Part shown: positions 44,430 through 57,139 of the stretch, piece by piece
Layout of the letters: each line of letters starts with the position of its first letter
How positions within the stretch are numbered: position 1 is the stretch's first letter
Source: Isoetes taiwanensis
Lineage: Eukaryota; Streptophyta; Lycopodiopsida; Isoetales; Isoetaceae
Direction: 5' to 3'
NCBI GenBank assembly: GCA_021234155.1
Contig: JAJEKV010000001.1
Span: 27,669,768 to 27,733,767, forward strand
DNA: 64,000 bases
Program-made: the position numbers and the translations under genes
Notes under the pieces: model-generated
Databases searched by the model: none
Told to the model about the DNA's origin: nothing
The model's input: the letters and a program-made list of their open reading frames with translations, nothing else

Positions 44430-47400
44430 TTAGCCCCATGGATCTTTGAATGCCTTCTCCACCACATGTTTCAGCTTTGTGCACTTCAGCACATAGAAGT
44501 CCACATTCTCCTTACTGTCTGGCTCTGCAACTACAGAAAATTTATCTCCAACTGCAAGAATATCATACTTCCATTGAGGATCACCTTCAAAACTAGGGCC
44601 ATCCACAACATCTTCCACATAATCAGCATCTGGTCTTAGCTCAGAGTATTGCCATGTACCTATTCTACCTTTGTTAGGGCACTTGCCATGTTTGCCTAAC
44701 CAACAATTATGACAGAAACAACTGTAATCCATATGACCAACTTGTGTAGGATCTGTAGCTTGAATTGGCCTGATGGAATGGAACTTGCTTGAACCAGAAA
44801 GTGTAGCACAATCATACCTCTCTGACCTATCAACCTCGTCTACTCCAATTTCCCAGAAAAAATCTGTTTAGGAAAGAAAGCAGTATTCAGCACACACTAA
44901 CAGTTAAAAAGCAGTATTTCAGCACACACACTAACAGTTAAAAAGCAGTATTTCAGCATACCTGAACATGTTTTTGCCCTCGATTGTGGAGTTGTCCCTG
45001 AAATGCTTGACCAGGAAAACTACTGCATCATGTGGTACTGATCCTCTTTTCAACATCTCATGTGTAAGAGCTCGTTTAATGACAGCTCCAGCACCATCAT
45101 GTTCACCTGTTCCATTAACAGTCAGCCAAAAAAAAAAAACAAATTAAAACTATAAATCCATTGACAAAGAATGTAGTTACCTTTGCCATGATAGGAGGCA
45201 AAGTAATTCCAATTTATTGGAATGCCATTGGTATGGTAGTTCCTACCAAGAAAATAAAAGTTCCTTGCTCCTTTGAACTGAGATGAGCACCCATCAGACC
45301 ACATGATGTGTTTCTTATACTTTACTGCCCCTGTTTGTCAAAAATGCATGATGCTTGTTCAAACAATACTGCACAAACAAGGTATCATGGTCCATGTCAT
45401 CTGATATGTAGAAATGAGTCTCTTTTATAATTCTTCTCTCATTTTCATCCAAACTTGGATCATCTGACAATGTTGCATGTCTGTATGTAATATGCACTAA
45501 AATTGTGCATTGATCATTCTTCCAGTGTAGACTCTGTATCTCTTGCTGAATCTTAAAAGTATAATTCTCAGCAAAATCTATGACAGAAACTATGGTGTCC
45601 TTTGGAAATGTTGCCAAACACTCCCTGAATTGTTTGGCCTGCCATCTTCCCTCATAATTATGTGGTATAAATTCTTTTAATATTCTCTTGGCTTCCTGGA
45701 TAATCTCTACAGCAATTGTGCATTTGTAAACCAGTTTGGCAACTGGTTTATTAGAAATCTTGTACTCTCCCTTGCCATCAGGCTCAGGTTCTCCTATGGG
45801 TTCAAGTACCTGCAATGGTAATGACAGATCAATATGTGATATAACTTGGGATAAAATAAAGCTGAATTCTAACCTTGTCATAGGTCTTCCATTCAATGTT
45901 GTGTCCTGGAATGTATTTCACTTCATTTGGACAAGTTGGTAACTTGGCAGGTCCACAATTCTTGCACTTGAGAGTCAAACAGTCATGTGCATACCACTCT
46001 TCTGTTTCATCATCCCTTGGACAAACTAGTGATCTCCAAAGCCACTAGTATGTACATTTATTTGCCATGCAAGTTGGCCCAGGGCCACAAACCACACAAA
46101 TGCACTTGCAGCTAGCTCCATGTAATTTCTCATCATGCCTAACCTTATTTATTGCTTGTCTAATGAAATTTGTTTTCATGTGATACACACAACAACAAGT
46201 TTCTCTATCCCTAACCTTCCTTATATATGGTGGTTTCAGAGCATGAAACATCGAAAAAGACAACTCAAACTTGGGATATTCAGCAGTAAAACGCTTATAG
46301 AAAGTAACCTGCAAGTGCAAGTTCACAAGTTATAAAAAGAATTTAAAAGGGCAACAGAAAATCAATATAGAAACACTTACTTGAGTTTCCTCTAGAAAAT
46401 GCAAGGGATGCATTATGGTCACTCCTTTGCCTAGTCTGATCTTCACCACATGTTTTTTGCAAGGTGACACTCTAGTGTTATTCCTCCAAAAGTCAACCAC
46501 AAGTTTCCTCTGATCATAAGAAAGCTTGTCACTTCGAGTGCTTTTCTTAAACATTGACCATGGTCCTTCCCCATGTTCAGCAGCAAGTCTTCTCTTAACA
46601 GCAACAGAGACAATTCTTCTATTCAGGTTTAGTTACTTTGCAAAGGCCCTTCTATTTGTGTCAGCATTGACAGAGTAAGCCATGGCAGCACTTCTTGCTC
46701 TCCATGCATCTGTATCCTTTGCATATTTGTGGGCTGCAAATGAATCCTTCAAGTTGTCCACTATAGCTTTCATTGTTTTGAATTCTTTGGTGGTTTGAAC
46801 ACCTAGACCAGGCAACCATTTGGCTGCACCCCTTAGAATATCTTCCCTATCTTTTTCACTAGCGTTCCTACAAATATTATTAACAAGTTTGCCAATATTC
46901 TTTGACAATCTTTTCTTCTATTTTTTGGGTGCTGAAATCACCATTCAGCTTGGCTTTTTCATCAGCTGCAGCCTCCCTTTCTCTCTGTCTTTGTCTTTCT
47001 TTTCTTCTTTGTTCAGCTCTCTTCTTCCTAAAAAGAACGCCTAAAGAAGCTAACAAAAGTTAATTCTGTAAAGGATACAGAAAAAACAATTGGAGATAAA
47101 TCTTAACATACCTTCAATATCCATTGGAGCTTGTGTCTTATTTTGAATGAATTCATCATGTGCCTTCTCTGCCATAAAATCAGTTTGTGTTTCTTCATAA
47201 CAAAATTCACCACCAATTTCTGGAAAGATAAATCAAGAACTAAGGTTAGTCATGAAGTTTCTCTTTACACAAGCAAACAACAATATAATAAATCCTGAAT
47301 TACCTGGATCCTCTACTCCAGCATTTGTGTCATTCAGCACAACTTGAGCATGTGCTTCTTGACAGAAATATCCACCACCTTAGATGAAAGTTCATTACAA

Positions 47401-47990
47401 AATTCACTGGTTATTACAGCACTAAACAAGCACTAACAACATACCTTTATATCTGTTTTCATGTTGAATATCCTCTGTTCTTGTTTCATCTTGGATAGCA
47501 GCAGGTTCGTCTTCTCCTATCAAGGCACAACAATGAAAAATTAAGTGTCCAGAGCAGTCAAGAACATGTAGTAAGCTTCTGGCATACCTCTACCGGGAAT
47601 TATCTTGTCATCAAAATTCTTGCTGAAACTAAGGCAGCACTCCATAAGTCTTTTGGATTGCTGCTGAAATTGTTGTAAGCCTAAGAGAATTGGGCCAGGA
47701 TCAAATTGCACTCGGTTCTTGGCCCCAAGGAAGACAGGAAGGCGAAATTCCAGTCCATAGTGGACAGATGAATGAATTGCGAGAAATTTTGCAAGAACAT
47801 GAGACAACACCGCCATTTTCCATTTCGAATTGCAAAATTCAGCTCGGGCGCCTAAACGATCCAAGAAAAGAATCTCCCTCCCGCTTAGGAAATTTGCATG
47901 ACGGCCGAATGAAGGGCGAAAATTCCGTGACGGTCGAGGACGGGCGTGACGTCTGTTACTGAAGTTCGAAAAGCAGTTTTTCAGCATGGG
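44430..47990 (-). pseudogene. RNase-H-fold transposase (SDGxxSQFK...HGKG...DGxG type)
   Basis: Multi-exon minus-strand gene. N-terminal exons from about 47990 (LLGLQQFQQQSKRLMECCLS) are followed by charged linkers, then 46908-46330 (WLPGLGVQTTKEFKTMKAIV; an in-frame TAA near 46635, and a likely frameshift near 46925). Zinc-binding-like segments follow (CKCICVVCGPGP; CLTLKCKNCGPAKLPTC). The catalytic-core motifs are DFAENYTFKIQQEIQSLHW (about 45570), MWSDGCSSQFKGARNFYFLG, WNYFASYHGKG and DGAGAVIKRAL (about 45100). The C-terminus has a Cys-rich patch (CFCHNCWLGKHGKCPNKG) and an SH3/BAH-like beta region. The same motif series occurs in a widespread family of element-derived proteins in animals. 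The active-site aspartates are kept, but breaks suggest decay. The superfamily name is not certain to me. Confidence 0.6.
44879..44961. repeat. Tandem repeat in transposase intron
   Basis: Roughly 2.5 copies of a unit of about 35 bp (GCAGTATTTCAGCACACACA then CTAACAGTTAAAAA). Variants of the TTCAGCA word also occur near other intron ends in this element (43553, 47970). Confidence 0.7.
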
Positions 47991-48030
47991 TGTCGCCCAC
48001 ATGCTTTTTTGCATATGTCAAGAAAAAACA

Positions 48031-48370
48031 CACCCCAATGCTAGTCAGTGGGTTTTGATCCTGGCTGGGGGCCACCCATAACTAATGGATTTACGACTAG
48101 ACCATCACCGCGATGGATGGATTTTATGTTTTACTTTTATACCACCCAGTGGTAGCCAGTGGGTTTTGAGCTTGGGTGGGGGTTGCCCATTACCAATGGC
48201 CTGACCACTAGGCTCCCAACGCGATGGATATTTTCTATTTTTTGTTTCTCTTTTTTCTTCTTTTTTTATTTTTTATACCACCCAATGCTAGTCAGTGGGT
48301 TTTGATCCTGGCTGGGGGCCACAATAACCAATGAATTTACCACTAGACCATCACCTCAATGGATGGATTT
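48031..48370 (-). repeat. Three tRNA-derived SINE-like units in tandem
   Basis: Three related units of about 95 bp (48031-48125, 48141-48240 and 48277-48370). On the minus strand each has an A-box-like GTGATGGTCTAGT(C/G)GTAA and a B-box-like (GATC or GCTC)AAAACCCACTG separated by GGCCCCCAGCCAGG. T-rich DNA separates units 2 and 3. They look like SINE heads amplified or nested at one site. Confidence 0.65.
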
Positions 48371-48639
48371 TAATTTTTACTTTCATAAAACATGAATGAG
48401 GGAAATCTCATAGTAATCGAACATCAAGTCATGTATCACATGGCCAGATGATAGACCGCTCTACCTTATTTAAAGTCCAATTGTTTTAATATTTTTTACG
48501 TAACCTGCATAGATGAATATTGACGTAAAGATGCTTGTGATACCTGTGAAAGGTGACATACCTTATTTAAAGCCCAATTGTTTATCATTTTCTTGCATAA
48601 CCTGTATAGAAAAAGATTGAGAAAAATATACCTTATCAA

Positions 48640-51600
48640 CATGGCAACTCTTTGTAAACGACATTTTTAGTGTGCTTCATAGTGTTCTCAGGTGAGAGTA
48701 GGATGAGTGCATCTTCTCTTGTCCGCATGCGAGTGACTGCGATGTATAGCTGGCTATGTGCGAATACATCGGTACGCAAGTCGATAACGATGCGATCCGA
48801 TGTTAATCCTTGGCAGCTGTTGAAGGTGGTTGAATAAGACATGCGAAGGGGTAACTGCCGCCTGAATGGTCCAGGGTCGGTTCTCTGGTTGGTAAAAAAA
48901 AGTTTGTTCTAGAGATTGGGTATATGTGTGCATCTTCTTGGGGTGCCTCATCTAATACTTTTACCATCACAAACTTCGCGTGCATTGATACAACCATAAC
49001 CCTCACATTTTTCACCAGACCCTTTTCCATGTCTAACCATTTCATAATATGGCATATAGCGCGACGCGATCCGATGTTAATCCTTGGCAGCTGTTGAAGG
49101 TGGTTGAATAAGACATGCGAAGGGGTAACTGCCGCCTGTGAATGGTCCAGGGTGGGTTCTCTGGTTGGTAAAAAAAAAAGTCTGTTCTAGAGATTGGGTA
49201 TATGCGTGCATCTTCTTGGGGTGCCTCATCTAATACTTTTACCATCACAAACTTCGCGTGCATTGATACAAGACCCTTTTCCATGTCTAACCGTTTCATA
49301 ATATGGCATATAGCGCCTACCTTAAGCTTTAGTCATGTTTCGGTATTCCAGAATGTGTGAAGTTATTCAAGAAATCTGATGTCGCATAAGGATGATCATG
49401 TATAATTTCATCTTGTTCGGAAATGTGGTCATGGCTATAATATGATTTATCATAACTAGGTACTCTATCAAGAACGGAATCATTAATATTATCAACGCTC
49501 TTATTAATTGGACGATGTAGCAAGATTTGCCTTAAATAAAATGCTTCTCCCACTCGAGGCAATAGCAATCGTATTCTACATACAATTGGTTGTCTAACCC
49601 CCTTCTTCACTATACTTCTTACAAACCCCTCCCGCTCTTGTTCTATATGACTCTCAGATTCGATTGCCAATGCTGAATTATATGTGGTAAATGAGTATTA
49701 TTCATAATACTGAATATATGTGAAGGGATCAAACTCGCTATCAAGTGGTCATAGGAAATATCAATCTAACAACGATCTTGCATTTGAATATGGTAGATGT
49801 AGAGGTAGGCATTTGACAGCAGGACAATTATTTGTAATGTCATACGACATTGTTTTCCAAGCTCCTTCTGTTGCTGATAGATAACGTGCCCTCAAGTAAT
49901 CTTGTATTTCATTCTTAGGAGGTCGCCTAGCGGCTATGTCAGATGGCACGTGTTCTGATACCTGGTTTGTAGTATTTTGTTTTTGATCATTCTTTCTCGA
50001 GGTGGATTTTACTACCATTTCATATTCATTGCCTAATGATGATGGTATAAAAGCTGAGTGCCTGTCCTCATTCACTCGAAAAACTAGCATTGTACCTTAT
50101 AGATATAACCGTAAAGATAAGAGAATACGAGTACTGTGGATGCAATATCTACCATAATATGGCAATCCAACTGATGCAGGAGAAAAGCATTGTATGGAAC
50201 CACCCATACATCGTCTATTGACCTCATCCTATATTGTACGTAACCCTTCGAATCAAGATAGGTCGTTGGGTTGACATCTTTCGGATATTTATAACAACAA
50301 GGATTGCCATTTGGAGAACATCTTCTGTATGTCTATGCATCATAAATTTTTGGACTTGTCCTTGGAGAACAGGATCTGTAGGCAATTCAGGAGAGATTAT
50401 CTCATCTATGCATTCAATTGGTATGTCATATTCAGCACGTAAAACGAGATGAGCATGTGGCAATCCATGTTTTTGAAATTCTATGACTGTTATCATATGG
50501 GAAATGCATTGAAAGAGTTTATGAAGAAGCTCCTTCAGCCGTTGCAACCTTCCATGAAAGCAGCGGATGACGATCATAGGAACATCGTAAGCATTTTGTC
50601 CAGGTCTCAGTTTAGTTTGTATTTCTAGCCAATCCAAATTTGTAGCCATAGTAATGAATAACATTGGACGACGTTTTGATCTAGACAATGCTAGTGCATC
50701 GACAACTTGCACAGAGCACCATCTTTGACACCCCAAGAAGGACGATGGTAAAATGACGTCATTTTGAGCATCATTTTCTCGTTCTAAATAGTCCTCATCA
50801 TCTATTTTGAAATGTTGGCATTCTGAAGTAGTTTAATCGAGCATCCTCAATCCTATAATACATGTCGACTAAATATTCTCCACATAGACGCCTAATTGGA
50901 GAAAGCGTTCCTCATGTAGCAATCTAGACCTATACCACTGCAATTGTGTAAAACCATGTTCATTTCCAAGTCCCTATCCAATAGTACCATGTGGGAAAAA
51001 AAGTGGGTATTGTAGCGGTTCATACATTGGATGGGTCGAGGATGTTCATGAAAGTTGGTTCCCCCTCACTACGAACCCAAAAACCAGCTATCTGAGGAGA
51101 AATATTGGATGTATTACTAGCATCTGCAATGGCTGCAATTTCGTTACTTGCCACTGCTCCTTGAATTGTAATGTATGCTGACGGTAGATGCATGTTTCCC
51201 ATAGTTCGGAGGCTTTGGATGAATGGATTTATTTGGTTAAGGATCGAACTGACACTAGCAATCCATTGGAACGGTATTTGCTTGTCTTGACTTTGTGCAT
51301 ATCGTTCAGATTCATCATATATATACCAATGTATTGGATGCCCTGCTTCTGTGGTGGGCCGTAATCGATGCCTAGTAATAGTCACAGATGAAGGGAAATC
51401 TAAATTTACGAACCCACCACTCACTCCAAGCACGCCGAAACAGAATAACATGTTTACTTTTCTTGCTAATTTACCAAACTCTTGCATATTGTACAGGTTG
51501 TTTAAAGCTATAGGTAAAGGAGGTAGAGCAAGTAATAGCCATTTTCCTTTATTGCAACAAAGTTCGTTCTGCTCCAAGTTGAGCAGGGGGATTTGACAAT

Positions 51601-52271
51601 ATGTGCATCTTTTATTCCATGAGCACATCGCGTATGTATGACGCATTGCCTTATTTATGTGCTGCGCACGAGATCGCCAGTGTGTTGAGGCCCTCATCAC
51701 TGAATCGAGAGATCCTACACCCAAATCTCATTCTTCATTTGTTTTTCTTTCACCTGCCTCGGTAACTACACGTAGGCATTCTGCATATTTGTTCGACACC
51801 TTGTCTTCTATCTATCTCTCCTCGTCCTTGTCTTCTCTTCGACACCCTTTCCTCTTGTTCCTCACTCAGAGATACATGGCCATCATTTCTGGCAAAAGAT
51901 GATGTGTAGTTATTTGATGCAGATTGTTTGTGTGTGACATTTACACTAGTCAACTGACTACAAATTCAGGATCCTGTATCTACATTACTAGTCAAGCTCC
52001 TATCTACAGCTATGGTGGAGGTATCTAAATCATTAGAATTCACGTTCCTATCTTCCATCTGCGTATCTATTCGCCTAGACCATTGTTCTCTATAATGGTC
52101 CCTTTTTTTCTCCCATATCCTATTCCTATCCTCTTCATTTAAATTCGCAAAGCGTTCTCTCTGTCTTTCTCTTTCCTCTTCGATCCGAATAAAATAGCGT
52201 TCTCTTGCTCTCTGTCGCATTTTCTCCCTACGCTCTCCAGTTAAACTAGCTAGTTGTTCCCTTGTAGGCAT
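48640..52271 (-). pseudogene. Helitron Rep/helicase, decayed
   Basis: Fragments in order: 52271-51966 (Arg/Glu-rich repeats RRE..RQR resembling the STPR-like N-terminus), 51724-51020 (CTYCQIPLLNLEQNELCC finger, then LLALPPLPIALNNLY, HWYIYDESERYAQ), 50736-50224 (Helitron-like N domain; HUH-type motif HGLPHAHLVL near 50450 and DEIISPELP), 50090-49761, and 49670-49329 (RLLLPRVGEAFYLRQILLH). 49299-48640 is the C-terminal motif of PIF1 helicase (FNSCQGLTSDRIVIDLRTD, then QLYIAVTRMRTREDALILL). Nearly all of the helicase core is deleted and the frames are broken. The Rep domain nicks DNA for rolling-circle transposition in the family. Terminal TC/CTRR ends were not identified. Confidence 0.75.
48792..49320. 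repeat. 274-bp tandem duplication in Helitron 3' part
   Basis: GCGATCCGATGTTAATCC starts at 48792 and 49066, giving a 274-bp offset. The following sequence (helicase C-terminus including FNSCQGLTSD) is nearly identical; the second copy lacks about 25 bp near 49270. A post-insertion tandem duplication. Confidence 0.85.
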
Positions 52272-52343
52272 TGGACCACAAATTCTGTCTACTTATAAAA
52301 ACAATAAATCAAATGATACACAATGCACAAGTGCAAGGCAAAT

Positions 52344-52569
<226 letters not shown>

Positions 52570-54400
52570 ACGATGCAAGCTATCAAAGATCAAACCCCAC
52601 ATCATGTCAAACATAGTTCTTTATCCATTTAAACGTGATTTTATTGCAAAATATGCAAATGTAAAATTATAAAAATATTGGAAAAAGGGAGTGTATAGTT
52701 AGCATGAGGCATGAAAAAAGATAGAATGCAAATGCGAGTTTGCAATATGGCAAAGTCGCTAATTTTCAAATGAAAATTGGTGTGTGGTTATTGCATACAC
52801 TTTAACATCATGCACTCTTTTGATCTATCTGTGCACCAAAATGTATGTCAAGTCATTGCAAACGTAAATTCCTACCATGTAGAGCTTTCTCTATAGTTCC
52901 AAACCTTCGGCTCCAAAGGTATGGCTATGGGTATTGCCGAAATGAGCTAGCAGTGACCAGGCTCCCATAAGTCAATTTCTCGAAAGGAAACGTGCAGCTA
53001 TTATAGGACATGCAAGAAGGTGGGATCAAGTGCTATTTTGCAACAGAAAATTTGTTAATTTCTTATTAAAACTTAGTGAGGAAATTGCTAATTAATATTT
53101 CACAATTGTTAAGTTGGTCTTTGTATAGCCGAATATCCTTTTTTTCCTTTTAGTTTTGTTCTTGTTTAATGTTTCATAATATATATTGATTTATTGCAAA
53201 ACTAAGGCAAATACCTTTGTTTTACTTTTCAATACGTATCTCGGTTTATTGGTCCTGTTTTTATTTGGTGTATCTTGCACATGAGCCTCAAGGATTCTAG
53301 GCAAATAATAATATTTCTAATCGAATAAATATAGCCATAAGTTTCAAATATTTTGAATAAATATTGCCATAAGTTTCAAGTGTTTGGACTTGACGTAATT
53401 GGTTCCATGCGCATCCATTTTATCACAGCATTATAGAATTATGTTCAGTGTGGCTCATTTTTTTGTGGCTTAGCATAATAAGTCCTATAGCACCAAAGGT
53501 CCTTTATCATACTTGGTCTTTGTTGGCTAGTTTTATAGTGGAAGTTACAAAAGATTTTTTTTTAATAGCTCAAGGGAATTTCTTACAGGAAACTGTGATA
53601 TCAATAATTAAGTGCATCAATAGATATAACAGACTATGTCAAAATAGCTAGAGTCTTTGGCTTACATGGTTCATGTAAGCTATGAATTTTGCTAAAAAAA
53701 GGTTGCTAAATTGCATGCTTTTCTCACGTTATGTGGGTTAACGTTTGCCAAGGAACCCTTTAAGATAAACCACATTCTTTTTAGCTTAAATATTACATAT
53801 AATCTTACACTAAAAAAAAAAAAACAATATATTTTGTTTTAAGAAGATATGGTAGAGGTTGTTTCTCAACTGAAGGAAATTGGGATATAAGAAAGACAAA
53901 CTTGCTAAGATTGATTTAGAAAAGATTTGAGGTAATTATTGCTGCACCAGTTATAAAATATAATCATTAGTAATTTACGGTAGTTTAACAGTGACAACAC
54001 TGAGCAGATCTATGGAGACTAGAACTTGCTGGAAAGGTGTCCATGGTCGATTCAATGAGAGAAGTTACTGGTATAAACTGATAATCTATAGTAATTTAAC
54101 GGTGACAGGACTGGGCAGATCTATGCAATCATTACTGGATAATGAATGGCCTCCAAGAAGAAGCAGAGAACTCCACAATACTGTTGACACGAATGTGTTT
54201 TTTTTTTTTTTTGGGAGGTAAGATTAGATATATGTATTAATATAAAGTATTATGTACAATGAGACCCACTCAGATGTTGGGGGGATCACAGCATGTGTAC
54301 TACAGAGAGCATCATCTCGTCTTCCCTACTTTAGGGGTACTATAGAGAGTCGCCCATCTTCACCATAAAGCAGGTACTATAGAGGGAAGCAGCTCCGTTC
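52570..54400. other. AT-rich, no supported gene
   Basis: AT-rich with only short frames. 53996-54055 and 54090-54150 share TAACAGTGACA/TAACGGTGACA and a GGGCAGATCTATG block, a weak local repeat. Nothing resembling the missing 5' exons of the GCP2 copy was found. Confidence 0.4.
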
Positions 54401-54424
54401 CACTACTGGATCCTCAAAACATTC

Positions 54425-55020
54425 TCAGATCTGAATAGAAGGGATTCCTGTGCCTGTGTCATTCCCTGCATCATTATCAGCCCAATGGCACTTAAAATAG
54501 AAGTAGAACCCCTGTAAGGAACCGAGTCTATCAAGATCCTTGTTGTAGTTAATTCCATGCTTCCTATGATGTGATAGCGCCATCAGTGCTACTTCTGAGT
54601 TGAAAGAGTTCTTTAGCTTCACAATGGAGATCCCTTGGCCACCTAGTGCCACATCACAACGGTGTTTCCAGATGACCCATATCGCAATATTCACCAAAGA
54701 GGCTTCGATACTGCACCTATCAGTGATCAGTAAATCTGGCCATCTCAGATGGTGTATCATCAGCCCAATGATGGGGCAAACCCAGTGCCAGAACTCTGCG
54801 ATCTGGGGGCAGAAGAGGAGGTGTCCAATAGATTCAGTGGTATGGCAACCAATGGACACCTATCATTGTCCAGAATACCTTTATTGAATAAACTTTCCTT
54901 TGTACTAAGCCCTCCTTGTAGAGCTGTCCACCTGAAGAATTGTATCTTTCTTGAACAGAGTGACTTCCAGGAGTTGGCTAAAACAGCTTTGGCAACTCCA
55001 TTGCTCACCCAACAAAACAT
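54425..55020 (-). pseudogene. LINE ORF2 3' fragment (zf-RVT region)
   Basis: Minus-strand frame 55020-54760 reads KIQFFRWTALQGGLSTKESL and GILDNDRCPL; frame 54859-54425 continues ESIGHLLFCPQIAEFW and IWVIWKHRCDVALGG. Together they match the reverse-transcriptase zinc-binding domain near the end of plant non-LTR ORF2, with one frameshift between. No reverse-transcriptase core is present. A 5'-truncated LINE, inserted next to the GCP2 copy. Confidence 0.7.
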
Positions 55021-55174
55021 CTACATAAAGTAGCTTTATCAGAGAGTCAACAAGTATTCTCTTCAGGACCAAGTGCTTCTCGGAGTGAAAGTTAGTGTTT
55101 TTTAATTAGTCATGTATTCGATTCTGGGAAGAGTTCTATTTATTTCTTTTAATGACGACTTTCTTTAACTTAAA

Positions 55175-56440
55175 GAGGAATCAGATGCTCCGAAACTATC
55201 GATTGAGGGAATATCATATCCAGCAACTCCCAAATGGAATAATGAGAGGCCATACTTGACTGAACAATTCCAAAGCCAAATAGTAAGTATAATTAATCAC
55301 TTATATACCTGTTACCATCATGTACTTCACAAGCTTATTATGTTTCAATACAGGATGCTAACATCGTTCACCCAAGGGTATCAAACAAGGGCATTGCTAC
55401 TGACCAAGATATTAGGTGCATTTTGGTTATCTTAAAAAATGATAGAAGTTGAATGTTTGATATTGTTTACTCACTTGCTACTATCGTTTGCATCAATGGT
55501 GACAGTGAGAGATTTATGGGCCTGTTTGCACCATCAGTCCAGGTGGGTCTGTTCTGCTATGTTTGTTTGCAGCAATATGATAGGGATGGATGAAATAAAA
55601 AACTGCATAGGCCTATTTACCTGTTGTGCAGCTAGTGCAATTAGAGAAGTCTATACATGCTGAACTTTGAAAACAAATGAAACAAATTTAAAGAATCGAG
55701 CTTGTTGCAGGAATTGCTTGTTATTGACGATCTATTTTTCGCTATGGCTGGCATCAAGGGGAAGTATATGAGGATAAGAAAAGGAAGGTTAAAAGAAGGA
55801 TCGCTAATTTTCCAAGTCGACTCATCAATTAATTTGTCTTTGCAGGTCAGTGCATGTCCTTTATTATTTAGCATAAGAAACCTTTCCAAACCATGCTCAG
55901 TGCATTATGCAAGCAACATTCATGCATGCCTATGCCACCAACTTGCATATTCGTGCTTGCATATAAATGATGGCACTCTTTTTGCTATTATCAGGAATTA
56001 ACAAAACGCATATTGCCACTATGTGAAAACTACATGATAGTAAGCCAATTCACAGAGGCAAGGTTGAGTTTAAGTATGGGCTGGTGAATCATGCATTTGC
56101 CACTGCTCTGAGGGCCATCTTACAGGTACACAGTACAGATGCCAAGATATTGTTTGCGTGCTTATAAATTCGTACAGTTAACTTTCTCTATGTCCATATG
56201 TTTAGGCAATGTAGTTTGCCGTAGTATGCTTTCTAATAGGTCCATTATTCCAAATGGATCATGCATGCAATCTGCTGCCATTACCTTGCCCAGCTTAACT
56301 CATTTTTGTAAAGTTTCAAGATTGTCTTTTTACCAGTGTCCAGGATCGGATTGTTATTTCAAAAGAAAGGAAGCCTGCAAGGGAGTAGCTTAGCGCACAA
56401 GAATAGCTCTAGAGGCCATGGATTTATTGTGAAATTCCAG
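55175..56440 (+). pseudogene. Gamma-tubulin complex component 2 (GCP2), exon remnants
   Basis: Exons in order: about 55175-55281 (SIEGISYPATPKWNNERPYL), 55354-55415 (DANIVHPRVSNKGIATDQDI), 55711-55845 (ELLVIDDLFFAMAGIKGKYM, then FQVDSSINLSLQ), 55995-56126 (ELTKRILPLCENYMIVSQF, then after a one-base frameshift FKYGLVNHAFATALRAILQ) and 56338-56440 (frame broken; PWIYCEIP resembles the family's LWFYCQP). GT/AG borders are still readable. These match the N-terminal grip1 half of GCP2, part of the microtubule-nucleating gamma-tubulin complex. Frameshifts, stops and missing flanking exons mark it as a decayed partial copy. It kept introns, so it came from DNA duplication, not retroposition. Confidence 0.7.
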
Positions 56441-57030
56441 GTTAATGTCCCTATATTCTTGCCTTCTGATACCTGGGGCATATGGATTGTGCTCCTCAGC
56501 TCAAAAGGGCCATCTCATTAGACCAGTTCAATGGTCTATCTAAAACCTGAAGGATTATCTAGATCTGCAACTAATACCATAAAGCATGCAAAATGAATGC
56601 ACAATCCAGTGAAGACATACTCTACATATCTGGACGAGACAACATATCTTTCCCAATCGTAATCTGACTTCTCTGCTACATCAAACTAAGAAATTCACAG
56701 AAAAGCTTTGTCGACCAAAAAAACTTTGAGATCTGCTTCTGAAACATCGCCATTGAGTCCGACCTATTTACACATCACAGGTTATGGTTATGTCGGCAAG
56801 TTTCTGCTCACGATTTTGCCACGTTTGCTGTTGCTGCTGCCTCTGATTCTGCCATCTGCCGCTGCCCAGCGGTTTTTTTATCTCGATATTCCGACGCCAT
56901 CTGCTGCTTGCTGCTGCTGAGAGACCAGTCAATTCGACCACGTTTGGGAATGCCATCGACTTGCCCTAAAACGAACGACAGAAATTTGGTCCTAACCCTA
57001 TGGACGGATGGGATGAATGCCTTTATGTCA

Positions 57031-57137
57031 CCGACGAAAAATTTCGCCGTGAAATTTCCTGGCGGCCGTCAGGCGAGCAGGTGGGCCGCGAGCGGCGCCG
57101 GGGCGCCAGGAAATTTCACGGCAAACTTTTTCGTTGG
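57031..57137. repeat. Fold-back repeat, about 34-bp arms
   Basis: Left arm 57031-57064 and right arm 57104-57137 are inverted copies sharing CCGTGAAATTTCCTGGCG exactly and CC(G/A)ACGAAAAA beyond it, with a GC-rich loop of about 39 bases. A MITE-like fold-back or a structured transcript start. Confidence 0.75.
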
Positions 57138-57139
57138 TG

